Shown: positions 48,330-56,700 of the stretch, one piece after another | How positions within the stretch are numbered: the first letter of the stretch is position 1 | How the letters are laid out: the number at the start of each line of letters is the position of its first letter | IMG/VR virus record: IMGVR_UViG_3300049893_000773 | Span: 1-64,000 of that record | Origin: a virus | Direction: 5' to 3' (one strand) | DNA length: 64,000 bases | Program-made: the position numbers and the translations under genes | Notes under the pieces: model-generated | Database searches by the model: none | Told to the model about the DNA's origin: nothing | The model's input: only the letters and a program-made list of their open reading frames with translations

Positions 48330-48788
48330 ATGATGAAAGAGCTTGAGGAGTTTATTCTTGAATTTGCTCGCAGGGAAGTCAAAAAAGCCCTGGACGAGGA
48401 CAAGAAGTATTACCGCAAATCCAAGTGGCACCCGGATAACCTCCGTCTGGGGAACAAGAACCTGGATATGGATGCCCACAAGAGCAAGCAAGAACACGAG
48501 ATGGCCTTGCTCAAGTCTCAGGTGACGGCTGTACTCCAAGCGATCGAGGAGTATCCCCCACCAGAGGTGCTGGTCACTGACCCAAAGACCAAGAGGCAGG
48601 AGCAAGTCCCTGACACGAAGTCCAAGCAGTTGGCCGTGGAAACCGCAGCAAAGGTCCTTAAAGGCATCACCACCCCAAAGAAGAACATCCACGCCCTAGC
48701 TGTGTACATCGTCGCTCTTGGCATCTTCCCCAGGGTTCCTTTCACCTCCTTGGTGCGTGCCCTGGTTGAAATTTTCGAAAAGCGATAA
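48330..48788 (+). CDS. Hypothetical protein with tag-type N-terminal helix
   Basis: 152 residues. It starts MMKELEEFILEFARREVKKA, which fits the tag pattern (I-L-E followed by an aromatic instead of Ala). Next is a Lys-rich segment with a Trp-His-Pro, then two helices and a hydrophobic end ALAVYIVALGIFPRVPF. Not recognised. The location between tube and tape-measure-chaperone genes is usually occupied by tail genes, but the tag argues for a head-internal protein. Confidence 0.6.
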   Translation: MMKELEEFILEFARREVKKALDEDKKYYRKSKWHPDNLRLGNKNLDMDAHKSKQEHEMALLKSQVTAVLQAIEEYPPPEVLVTDPKTKRQEQVPDTKSKQLAVETAAKVLKGITTPKKNIHALAVYIVALGIFPRVPFTSLVRALVEIFEKR

Positions 48789-48891
48789 CCGTTAACCATC
48801 CCTGAAAATCCGACGGAAATTCTTCAAGCTACTATGTACGGGCATGAGCACGCAAATTCGTGCCCAAAACAAGAAAAGGACTTGAAGAACA

Positions 48892-49752
48892 ATGTCGGGA
48901 ATGTCTCCAGAAGATGAGAGGGCGGTAAAGAACGCCATTTTTGCTGCTCGCCAAGCTGCTGAGGGTGCGGCAAAGAGTGGTCCTGTTCCAATGCAGGAAA
49001 TTCAGATTCCTAGTGCACAGGTCCCACTCCCAAGCCGTGGCGTGGTGTACCCACCAGAGTCGCCTTTGCATGGGCAGGAATTCGTCGATATCAAGGCCAT
49101 GACGACGCAAGAGGAGGACATCCTCATGTCCCGTGCCTTGATCAAGAAGGGTACGGTTATCAACGAGTTGATCCGTGCTTGCTTGTTGACCCCAGGAGTG
49201 ACGGTCAACGACCTGCTTGCAGGGGATCGAAACGCCTTGATGGTGGCTATTCGTATCACCGGGTACGGGCCAGAGTACGTGCCGATCGTTCAGTGCCCAT
49301 CTTGCGAGCAGAAGAACGAGTATCCAATCAACCTGAGCGATCTTGAGATCAAATCGCTGGATATCGAGCCTGTTGCACCTGGAATGAATAGGTTCGCCTT
49401 CAAGCTTCCAGTGTCTCAGAAGGTGGTCCACTTCCGCTTCCTGACAGGCAAGGAGGAGGAAGAGATCGCTGCCCAGGTGGAGGCCAAGAAGAAGAAGGGA
49501 TTTGCCGTGGACAACGTTGTGTCCACCCGCCTGCTTTTCTCTGTCCTCTCGGTTGATGGGAACGAAGATCGCTCCCACATTGCCAAGACGATCACCTATC
49601 TCCCAGCAAGGGACTCGTTGATGCTCCGTCGGTATATGGAGACGCATGAGCCGGGAATTGACATGCGCTGCTCGTTTGAGTGCCCAAACTGTGGGCACAC
49701 GGAGGTGGTAGCGGTCCCAATGGGCGCTAGCTTTTTTTGGCCTAACTCCTGA
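48892..49752 (+). CDS. T4 gp26-like baseplate hub/tape-measure chaperone
   Basis: 286 residues. VPLPSRGVVYPPESPLHGQEFVDIKAMTTQEEDIL, INELIRACLL, VAIRITGYGPEYVPIVQCPSCEQKNEY and LTGKEEEEIAA follow the T4 gp26-like family (Pfam T4 baseplate protein). Zinc-type Cys pairs occur at CPSC (about 134-137) and CPNC near the end. It precedes the tape measure region, like the lambda G chaperone. It ends in a TTTTTTT run after which another frame continues a typical chaperone extension, so a programmed frameshift is likely. Confidence 0.8.
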   Translation: MSGMSPEDERAVKNAIFAARQAAEGAAKSGPVPMQEIQIPSAQVPLPSRGVVYPPESPLHGQEFVDIKAMTTQEEDILMSRALIKKGTVINELIRACLLTPGVTVNDLLAGDRNALMVAIRITGYGPEYVPIVQCPSCEQKNEYPINLSDLEIKSLDIEPVAPGMNRFAFKLPVSQKVVHFRFLTGKEEEEIAAQVEAKKKKGFAVDNVVSTRLLFSVLSVDGNEDRSHIAKTITYLPARDSLMLRRYMETHEPGIDMRCSFECPNCGHTEVVAVPMGASFFWPNS

Positions 49753-50011
49753 AGACAGGACCAAGGTAATCCTTGAGCCGTACTTCCTTTTGGGATATTA
49801 CTTCGGAATGACAAGCTGGAACGACTACTATCGTTTCCCGGTTGCCTACCGAAGGTGGTTGATCAAGAGGATCAACGAGGAGATCCAGAAAGCAGCAGAG
49901 GCTCAAAACGGTCAAACCAGCAAGGGAGCACACGACAACACGCCCGATGTGAGAGCCCTTACGGGCAAAACAAGGCAAAATGTTCCCGCGAAGCTCCGCA
50001 GGTTCACTTGA
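49736..50011 (+). CDS. Frameshift extension of the tape-measure chaperone (GT-like, gp51-type)
   Basis: This frame has no good start but reads on without a stop from the T7 run: FFGLTPEDRTKVILEPYFLL, then GYYFGMTSWNDYYRFPVAYR and RWLIKRINEEIQKA. Such a continuation of the upstream protein is expected if ribosomes slip by -2 (or +1) at CTTTTTTTGG (49731-49740). The closest codons for independent start are TTG 49790 and ATG 49808, both inside the conserved-looking part. This matches the arrangement of tail-assembly chaperones in lambda (-1) and Mu (-2). Confidence 0.65.
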   Translation, partial: FGLTPEDRTKVILEPYFLLGYYFGMTSWNDYYRFPVAYRRWLIKRINEEIQKAAEAQNGQTSKGAHDNTPDVRALTGKTRQNVPAKLRRFT

Positions 50012-50025
50012 GACATGGGATTCCC

Positions 50026-50031
50026 TATTTA
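50026..50031 (+). promoter_or_regulatory. Putative late promoter TATTTA
   Basis: CCTATTTACT 12 nt before the ATG at 50044, with GAGGAA as ribosome site. Confidence 0.4.
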
Positions 50032-50043
50032 CTGAGGAATCCA

Positions 50044-50751
50044 ATGGCATCATCTCCCCTTCACGAATACATCAAGGCGGCTATTGAGCTCTATCTTCTT
50101 GAAGACTTCGATGCCTCAACGAAGCCTGTAAGAAAGCCAGGAACCACTGCACCTCCCGCCCAACAGCAGACCTTCAACTTCAACGAGTTTCGTGCTCTGA
50201 AGGACCTGGATTCCGTTCTTGAGTATGTCAAGAAGACCTTGGGACGTTCTCTCCTTGGAGAGGGACAAGGACGGCTTGTCTACAGCCTTGGCAATGGCCG
50301 GGTGTTGAAGGTTGCCAAGGATCAAGGGGGAGTTGGCCAGAACCAGAGCGAGGCGAATGTGTGCGCCAGTTCGGCTGATGTTGTGACCTTGTTCCCCAAG
50401 GTTTTCGAGAGCAGCCCTTCGCACTTTTGGCTTGTCACGGAAGAAGCCAAGCCAATGACCGAGGAAGCCTTCAAGACCCTGACAGGACTTCCCTGGAGGA
50501 TGTTCTGGTCCGCTCTCAAGGGAGCCTTTGCTGGGAAAGCCTCGAATGTCACCCAAGCAGACCAACAGAACTACGCCCAGGCTTCGGCAAATCAGTTTTT
50601 CGCCAGAGTCGTCAAGGCAATTCGAGATTGCAGGTATGAGCCGGGTGATATTGCCAAGCTGGATTCCTGGGGAATTGTTGGAGGCAAGCCTGTAATCATC
50701 GACTCCGGGTTTACGGAAGCTGTGAACAAGGCTTACTATTCCAACGGCTAG
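50044..50751 (+). CDS. Kinase-fold-like protein B with tag-type N terminus
   Basis: 235 residues, paralogue of the gene at 37586. N-terminal helix LHEYIKAAIELYLLED, a Pro/Gln linker, then LGEGQGRLVYSLGNGRVLKVAKDQGGVGQNQSEAN, HFWLVTEEAKP (hinge) and DIAKLDSWGIVGGKPVIIDSGFTEAV. Loop, lysine, helix-C Glu and DSG are shared by both copies. The active-site HxD is not evident. Tag and late expression suggest a packaged effector, but this is inference. Confidence 0.6.
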   Translation: MASSPLHEYIKAAIELYLLEDFDASTKPVRKPGTTAPPAQQQTFNFNEFRALKDLDSVLEYVKKTLGRSLLGEGQGRLVYSLGNGRVLKVAKDQGGVGQNQSEANVCASSADVVTLFPKVFESSPSHFWLVTEEAKPMTEEAFKTLTGLPWRMFWSALKGAFAGKASNVTQADQQNYAQASANQFFARVVKAIRDCRYEPGDIAKLDSWGIVGGKPVIIDSGFTEAVNKAYYSNG

Positions 50752-50798
50752 GCAGCGGTAGTGGCAACATCTCTGCCAGGAAGTAGCATCTTACACCA

Positions 50799-51368
50799 AT
50801 GAGTAAACTGGAAGTCATTTGCGGCCCAATGTTTGCGGGCAAAACAGAAGAGCTGATTCGTCGGGTAAAGAGGTGCACTCTTTCCGGCCAATCCATCCAG
50901 GTGTTCAAGCCATCCATGGATTACCGATACGGAGTTGAACGTATTGTGTCTCACGGTAAGACTGACCTGGAGACGGCAACAGGTGTCAAGCCCATGCCAA
51001 TCAGCACGACCGAGCGGTTCATCGTAAGGGATGAAACGAAGGTGGTTGCCTTTGACGAGGTACAGTTCTTTGATCCCGAGTGGATTGTGCCTGTTGTGGA
51101 TGGGCTTCTTGCAGACGGAATAAGAGTCATCTGTGCCGGACTCGACATGAATACCTACGGCGAGCCTTTTGGAGCCGTTCCAGCCCTCCTGGCCAAGGCC
51201 GATGAAGTCACGAAGCTCAAGGCTATCTGTGTGAAGTGCAAGCAGGATGCTGGAAGGACCTACAGGGAGCTTCCATATGCGAAGACAGGGGAAGCCGTCG
51301 AGGTTGGTGGACACGGCCTCTATGAGCCTCGCTGTGGAGCTTGCTGGAGCCCAACTCCCAGGAGTTGA
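50799..51368 (+). CDS. tdk: Thymidine kinase (type II)
   Basis: 189 residues, typical size. P-loop GPMFAGKT (9-16) followed by EELIRRVKR, Walker B-like VVAFDEVQFF, and the zinc lasso domain with CVKC and CGAC pairs around TYRELPYAKTGEAVEVGG. It makes dTMP from thymidine. Together with the dCMP-deaminase-like and MazG-like proteins it adjusts nucleotide pools. CATCTTACACCA precedes the ATG at the same spacing as TAnTTA elements, without a Shine-Dalgarno. Confidence 0.93.
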   Translation: MSKLEVICGPMFAGKTEELIRRVKRCTLSGQSIQVFKPSMDYRYGVERIVSHGKTDLETATGVKPMPISTTERFIVRDETKVVAFDEVQFFDPEWIVPVVDGLLADGIRVICAGLDMNTYGEPFGAVPALLAKADEVTKLKAICVKCKQDAGRTYRELPYAKTGEAVEVGGHGLYEPRCGACWSPTPRS

Positions 51369-51433
51369 CTTTTTGGATAACAGCTTTACGCTTATCCTGT
51401 CAAGTCCATTTCCCCACCATTCTTAGGACTGCT

Positions 51434-52108
51434 ATGGAAGATAATCTGCAAGCCATCCTTGTCGCCAAGCTGAAGAACGAAAAGAGCAAGCTCTTTGAGG
51501 GCTCTCTGAACCGTATCATGTCTCACGTCAACAAGGCGAAGGAGGAGGGATTTGCAATTCTCACTTCCTGGCGTCAGTCCAACGACAAGAAGACCAATCT
51601 GGCGAACTTCCAGGCCCTACAAAGCTTCGTTCGAGCCAAGGGGCTGGGGTACATTCAGCTACGTGGACACTGGCGGGAATGCCAAGATACCTCCGTCCCC
51701 TACGATCAATGCCCTCCAGAGGAGCTTCTTGACATCGTTGAGCCCTCCTTGATGGTGTTCAAGATCGACCTGGAAACGGCAACCCGGCTGGGAAAGCACT
51801 TTGACCAGGATGCCGTTGTCTATGCTGGTCCAGAAACGGGTGGGCAGGTTCACCTTCAATTCAAGAACGGCGAAACCATGGACCTTGGCTCGTTCAACCC
51901 AATGACCATTGGACAGGCATACTCGGAGTACCGTTCCAAGCAAGACAAGGACCTCAAGAAGGGTCAATTGCCACGGGCAGAACGACACTTCACCTTCGAA
52001 GGGTACAGTTATCCCGCTCAATCCTTCATTGAGAAGCTTGCCGAGGCTGCTATTGAGAAGAACATTCGCCTTCTAAACGAAGGGCTTGAATCACTTCCAA
52101 AGAAGTAG
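51434..52108 (+). CDS. Conserved phage hypothetical protein (LTSWR...GYIQLRGHW type)
   Basis: 224 residues from ATG 51434. The pattern GFAILTSWRQ, GLGYIQLRGHWRE, FDQDAVVYAGPETGGQVHL, LGSFNPMTIGQAYSEYR and a late FTFEGYSYP is one I associate with a family of uncharacterised phage proteins. The conserved Arg, Trp, Asp and Tyr positions suggest ligand or nucleic-acid binding. It ends next to the convergent NUDIX gene. No function is assigned. Confidence 0.65.
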   Translation: MEDNLQAILVAKLKNEKSKLFEGSLNRIMSHVNKAKEEGFAILTSWRQSNDKKTNLANFQALQSFVRAKGLGYIQLRGHWRECQDTSVPYDQCPPEELLDIVEPSLMVFKIDLETATRLGKHFDQDAVVYAGPETGGQVHLQFKNGETMDLGSFNPMTIGQAYSEYRSKQDKDLKKGQLPRAERHFTFEGYSYPAQSFIEKLAEAAIEKNIRLLNEGLESLPKK

Positions 52109-52111
52109 CGC

Positions 52112-52660
52112 TCAAAGCTTCCCGATGTAGTCGAGCCCCATGTAGCCAAGCTCGAATCCACGGATTTCCCCGGTTTTCATCTTCATTCTGAAGTCCCTGA
52201 GCGGCATCTTGAGAATGGTAACGAATTCATTGGGGTCAAGCTTCTGACGATCCAGCTTCTTGGCATTGATCACCAGGACGCAGTGACGCCAGCCAGTGGA
52301 GTATGGGGAGTATGGGAGCTTTCCAAGATACGTGGCATCTCCAACGTACCCTGTCTCCTCCCTTAGCTCTCGGACGCCGCCCTCAAGTGGATTCTCCCCA
52401 ACGTCCAATCCCCCACCTGGGAGTTCCAACTCCATGCGTTCCTGACCCGGACGGAACTGTTGCACAAGGACAACATCGGCTTCGATCCCAGGCTCAGGCT
52501 TGGTGATGCACAGGACTTGGACCGAATCCTTGCCAACGTCCACAAAGAAGGTTTCCTCCAGCCCATTTGGAAGCTGGAAGGTCTTTACGGCGATCCTCTT
52601 GTGGAAGCCATCAGGGTGCACCAGCTTCAGAACTTTCTGTAGGAGCTTTTGGAACGGCAT
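52112..52660 (-). CDS. NUDIX hydrolase (ADP-ribose pyrophosphatase-like)
   Basis: 182 residues. The NUDIX box is complete: GGLDVGENPLEGGVRELREE followed by TGY (G-x5-E-x7-R-E-x2-E-E-x-G). The upstream strand VVLVQQFRPGQERMELELPGG resembles ADP-ribose pyrophosphatases. Possible substrates are ADP-ribose, NADH or mRNA 5' ends; sequence cannot tell. A minus-strand CCTATTTAAC lies 11 nt before the ATG. Confidence 0.9.
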   Translation of the reverse strand: MPFQKLLQKVLKLVHPDGFHKRIAVKTFQLPNGLEETFFVDVGKDSVQVLCITKPEPGIEADVVLVQQFRPGQERMELELPGGGLDVGENPLEGGVRELREETGYVGDATYLGKLPYSPYSTGWRHCVLVINAKKLDRQKLDPNEFVTILKMPLRDFRMKMKTGEIRGFELGYMGLDYIGKL

Positions 52661-52671
52661 TTGTTTGCTGT

Positions 52672-52677
52672 TAAATA
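52672..52677 (-). promoter_or_regulatory. Putative late promoter TATTTA of the NUDIX gene
   Basis: Minus-strand CCTATTTAAC, 11 nt upstream of the ATG at 52660. No clear Shine-Dalgarno. Confidence 0.45.
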
Positions 52678-52762
52678 GGTCAAACCACCATCTTGGTACG
52701 GCATAATTGCCTTACAGTCTTCGCAACCTATTCCTCAAATACACGTCCCGATAGTCATGATC

Positions 52763-53443
52763 CTACTGAACCTTGCCGGAACGAACAGCGTTGGCAACCT
52801 TCTGAACGAAGCCGCCGAGTGACTGGTTGAAGGCTGCAAGCATGTTCAGGTCTTGCTTGCGCTGCATTGCCTTGACGAGAGCCTTGAGGGATTCCAAAAG
52901 TTGGTCGGCCTCCTTCACAGCTTGATCAAGCTTGACGGAATTCCTGATTTCAATGTCGCCACGGTCATATTCCTTCAATGCCTTGGCAACGCTTTCCTGG
53001 ATGAGTTTGACGAGATCGGACTTCTTCATTTTTTGCTCCTGCATTCCTTTGTAAACTAGGTGCCATGTCGGGACTTTCAGTCCAAAGCCACTGGCAACAT
53101 TCACTCTTCCCCTGCCATCCCCAATTTGAGTCATTTCTGGCGTTGTGATGACCACAATTGGAGGGATCTTGCCTGCTTTGAGCCACTTAGCAGCCATCAC
53201 ACCCCATTTGGGCCCACGAAACTGACCAAGCTCCGCAACCTTCTCCTCGTCGGACATTCCCTGGAAGGTGTCGGGGCGCAAGTCAAGCCAAGCATCCACG
53301 TCGTCGTACTGGCGAAGGTCATCAACTGAGAGGTCTCCCAGGAATTCCAAGTTGAAGTCTTCCAGCGACAACGGCTCATTGCTGAAATCCGATGCGTGGT
53401 CAATGGCATCAAGAAGGTCTTTCTGGGAGGGCTTCTCGTCCAT
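52763..53443 (-). CDS. ParB/sulfiredoxin-like domain joined to a tagged protein
   Basis: 226 residues. Residues 60-135 show KWLKAGKIPPIVVITTPE then IGDGRGRVNVASGFGLKVPT, close to the G-D-G-(R/H)-x-R motif of ParB N-terminal and sulfiredoxin-like domains, which use it for CTP or ATP binding. At residue 139 an ATG (53029) with AGGAG seven bases upstream begins MKKSDLVKLIQESVAKAL, a full tag with I-Q-E-S. An internally started, 87-residue tagged protein is therefore likely besides the long form. Confidence 0.65.
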   Translation of the reverse strand: MDEKPSQKDLLDAIDHASDFSNEPLSLEDFNLEFLGDLSVDDLRQYDDVDAWLDLRPDTFQGMSDEEKVAELGQFRGPKWGVMAAKWLKAGKIPPIVVITTPEMTQIGDGRGRVNVASGFGLKVPTWHLVYKGMQEQKMKKSDLVKLIQESVAKALKEYDRGDIEIRNSVKLDQAVKEADQLLESLKALVKAMQRKQDLNMLAAFNQSLGGFVQKVANAVRSGKVQ

Positions 53444-53450
53444 GGCTTTC

Positions 53451-53717
53451 TCACAGTGGCCAAGGGAAACCAGTTTTGGCCTTGAAGTCAGCCGCAGCCA
53501 TGTTCTTCAGGCGCATCTTCTCGATCACAGATTCGATCGTGGCATCAGGCTTCTCCACTTCCTCCTGGAATGCCTTTGAAGCCATTACCACATCCGTGAG
53601 AGCCTTGATTTGTTCAGGGGTACCCTTGAGCTTGATGGAGGACTTTCCGCCCTGTAGGACGGCTACCAAGGAAGCGAAAAACAGTTTCCCTGTGGCTGAG
53701 AGTTTGTAATCTGACAT
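53451..53717 (-). CDS. Small conserved phage protein
   Basis: 88 residues from ATG 53717 (MSDYKLSATGKLFFASLVAV), with GGAAG nine bases upstream; an ATG at 53747 is possible. The segment IKLKGTPEQIKALTDVVMASKAFQ and the end AADFKAKTGFPWPL look like a helical bundle of phage type. It is the first gene of the short minus-strand pair with the ParB-like gene. Function unknown. Confidence 0.6.
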   Translation of the reverse strand: MSDYKLSATGKLFFASLVAVLQGGKSSIKLKGTPEQIKALTDVVMASKAFQEEVEKPDATIESVIEKMRLKNMAAADFKAKTGFPWPL

Positions 53718-53768
53718 CGACTTCTTCCCGCGGTTAGCCGAAAACATCCGGCGAATTGGATACGAGTC

Positions 53769-53774
53769 TAATTA
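53769..53774. promoter_or_regulatory. Putative divergent late promoter TAATTA
   Basis: TCTAATTATT is TAATTA on both strands and lies between the tape measure gene (ATG 53790) and the divergent minus-strand gene (53717 or 53747). Confidence 0.4.
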
Positions 53775-53789
53775 TTCCCGAAGTAGCAG

Positions 53790-56700
53790 ATGGCGAACAA
53801 CCTTGACATTCAACTTCAGCTCAATGAACTGATCGCTGAGCAGAACAAGCTCTTGGAGAGCAGTTCCAAGCTGCTCAAGGACCAAGTGTCCTTGACCCAA
53901 AACCTTGTTTCTGCCATGAAGTCGGCTAATTTCAAGGATGTCGCCAGTGGTGTCGAGGAAACAAGCAAGGCCGTTGAGGAGGCTGCTCAGAAATCGAAAG
54001 AATTCGGTTCCACGAACCAAGATGTCTTCGATAAGGTCAACTCCTCGTTGAAGGAGGCCCTGGCAAAGGAGACGGCTACAGGGAAGGGAATGGACTCCCT
54101 GACCAAGCAGGTCAAGCGTTTCTCCGTGGCTGCTTCGTCCATTGATGGATTCGTCCAGGGGTTGAGGTTCACCTCGAACCTGCTGAGGACGGCTACCAGC
54201 GCTGGAGTGGGTCTTGTTGAATCCCTGGGACAGATTGGCATTGCCATCTTGTCTATTCCTTTCAAGATGTTGAAGGGATTGGTGACCATGGCTGATGCCG
54301 GTGGTGCAGACACCGCCTTGGCTCAAGCCCTGGAAAACATCCGAAAGGAATTTGGCTCCCTCCGAGAAACCTCTGGTAAGGCCATTGTGGACATGGCCAA
54401 GAACATGAAGGGGCAGTTGGCTCAAACCGGGCTCTCTGTGACCAGGATCTTTGGCAACCTTGCAGAAAGGCTGGCGACCCTCCAGGAGTATGCCCATAAC
54501 CTTGGCCCCCTCTTCTCCAATCTTGCCGGTCAATTCGTTGCTAATGCGGAAGCCATTGGAGCCTATTACAAAGGACTCGGGCTAACGGAGGAAGCGCAGA
54601 AAGCTGTTGCAACCCGCTCCTATGCTCTCGGAACAGCCGTAACCGAGGAGCTCAGGCAGATCACCAACTACTCCACGCAACTCAGTAAGGCATTCAACGG
54701 CACCGCTGGATCGGCCAAGGAAATCTCCCGTGACATGGGCACCTTGATGGCTGACTTCAAGCACTTTGGTGGTATTGCCATCAAGGAAATTGGTCAGGCC
54801 GTTGTGTACTTCCGCCGCTTGGGTGTTGAGGTTTCGAAGGTGATGGGAGTCATCGAGCGTTACGACAACTTCACGGATGCCGCAGAGGGAGCCGCTCAGC
54901 TTTCCCAGGCATTTGGCTTGAACGTTGACGCCCTTGAGATGATGAAGGCTCAGAATCCTGCCGAAAGGGTCGAGCAGTTGAGGAAAGCATTCTTCCAGGC
55001 CGGTCGGTCGGTTGAGACGATGACCCGTCAGGAAAGGACCTTGCTGGCCCAGCAAACGGGCCTTGAGGATTCCGCTCTGGACCTTGTGTTCTCGATGAAG
55101 AACCAGGGGATGAGCTACGATCAGGTCACGAAGAAAGCAGACCTCGCCAAGAAGTCTCAGTTGACCCAGACACAGGCCATGAAGGCTCTGGCTGACTCCA
55201 TTGAGAGGTTGGTGAAGTCGGGGTCCTTCGGCAGTGGTGGATTCTTTGATAGGTTCATCCAAGGCTTCTCTGTGGGTATCCAGCGGTCGGCAGAGTTCCG
55301 AAAGATTATGCGAGAACTCAGGATAGACCTGAGAACTGCGTACTATGAGGGAATCAAAGTCGGTCGGGCATTCGTGGACATGTTTCCGGGAGTGAAGGAT
55401 GTCTTCACGGGCATTGCGGATCTTTTTGAGCCATCTCGCTTCCGAGCCATGTTTGCGAAGATCACGGATACCTTCAAGGTCTTCTTCAAGGACATGACCG
55501 ACAACCCGCAAACGGCTTTGCCTAAGATGCTGGAGCGGCTCAAGAAAGACTTCTTCGAGTGGTTTCAAGGCAATTCCGCAAACGGTCAAAAGATCATTGA
55601 TGGATTCAAGAAGTTCTTCGTTGCCCTCTCGAACATCGCCGGTAGCATGTTGAAGGTGGCTATGACCACCCTCACTAGTGGCATCAGGGGGCTCACTGAA
55701 ATCATCTCTGGACGAAGAGGACTTGGCGGGGCTGCTGGGGCCGCAAGGAATGCCCAGGGCTTCGTGTCCCAACTCATTGGTCCAATCGTGGATGCTATTG
55801 TCGAGGCAGGACCTTCTCTCTGGGAAGCCACAAAGAGGATGTTCTCGACGCTTTGGGCCAAGGCAGAACCCTGGGTGAAGGCAAACTTCATGAAGGTGGC
55901 TGGTGTCTTGGCCGCACCGGCATTCGTGGGTATGGTGGGACGTGCTATCTCCACCAGCATTGCCGGGGCTTTCGCCTCTGGTCTTGTTAACTGGCTCCAA
56001 GGTGGTGGTGTGTCCAAAGCCCTCGGGTCCGTGAAAGGGATGTTCGCCTCACAGGTTCAAACAGCCTCGGAAGCGATGTCGAAGCTCCCAATCCCAACAA
56101 CTCCAGCAGGTGGTGGAGCCGCTGGGGTTGTCAAGGGTGCTGAACAGGCTGCTACTGCTGCTACAACCTCAAAGGTAAACTGGGGTGCTGCTCTGGTGAA
56201 AATGGCAGCTATCACCCTGTTCATCACCGTTGGTATGGCGGGAATTATGTATGCCATCTTCCGCTTTGCCAAGGCCATGCAGGAGAATAGGTTGACCACT
56301 CAATCCGTTGCCGCCTCGGCTGGCGCAATGGTCGCCACGGCAACCTCCATGTTGGCAATTGCTGGGGCTGTGAAGCTCCTCAGCGCCATCAACCTCAACG
56401 CAGGGATGGTTGGTAAGATCGTCATTGGTGTTGGCATGATTGGCGTCGTAGGGGCGGCAATGGCCTATGCCACTGTGGGGTTGATCAAACTCTTTGGCAA
56501 CATTGAAACCTCGAAAATCACCAAGAGCGTCTTGGTAATGGGGGCCATGGGCACCTTCTTCTTGGCGGCTGGTGCTGTAACTGCAATTGCCGGTGTTGTT
56601 GGTCTTGCTGCGACGGCTGGTGGTGGTATTGGAGCCTTGGTGATTGCCGCAGGTATGGCAACCATCGCTGCGACAATTGGAATCATGACGACCCAGGGCA

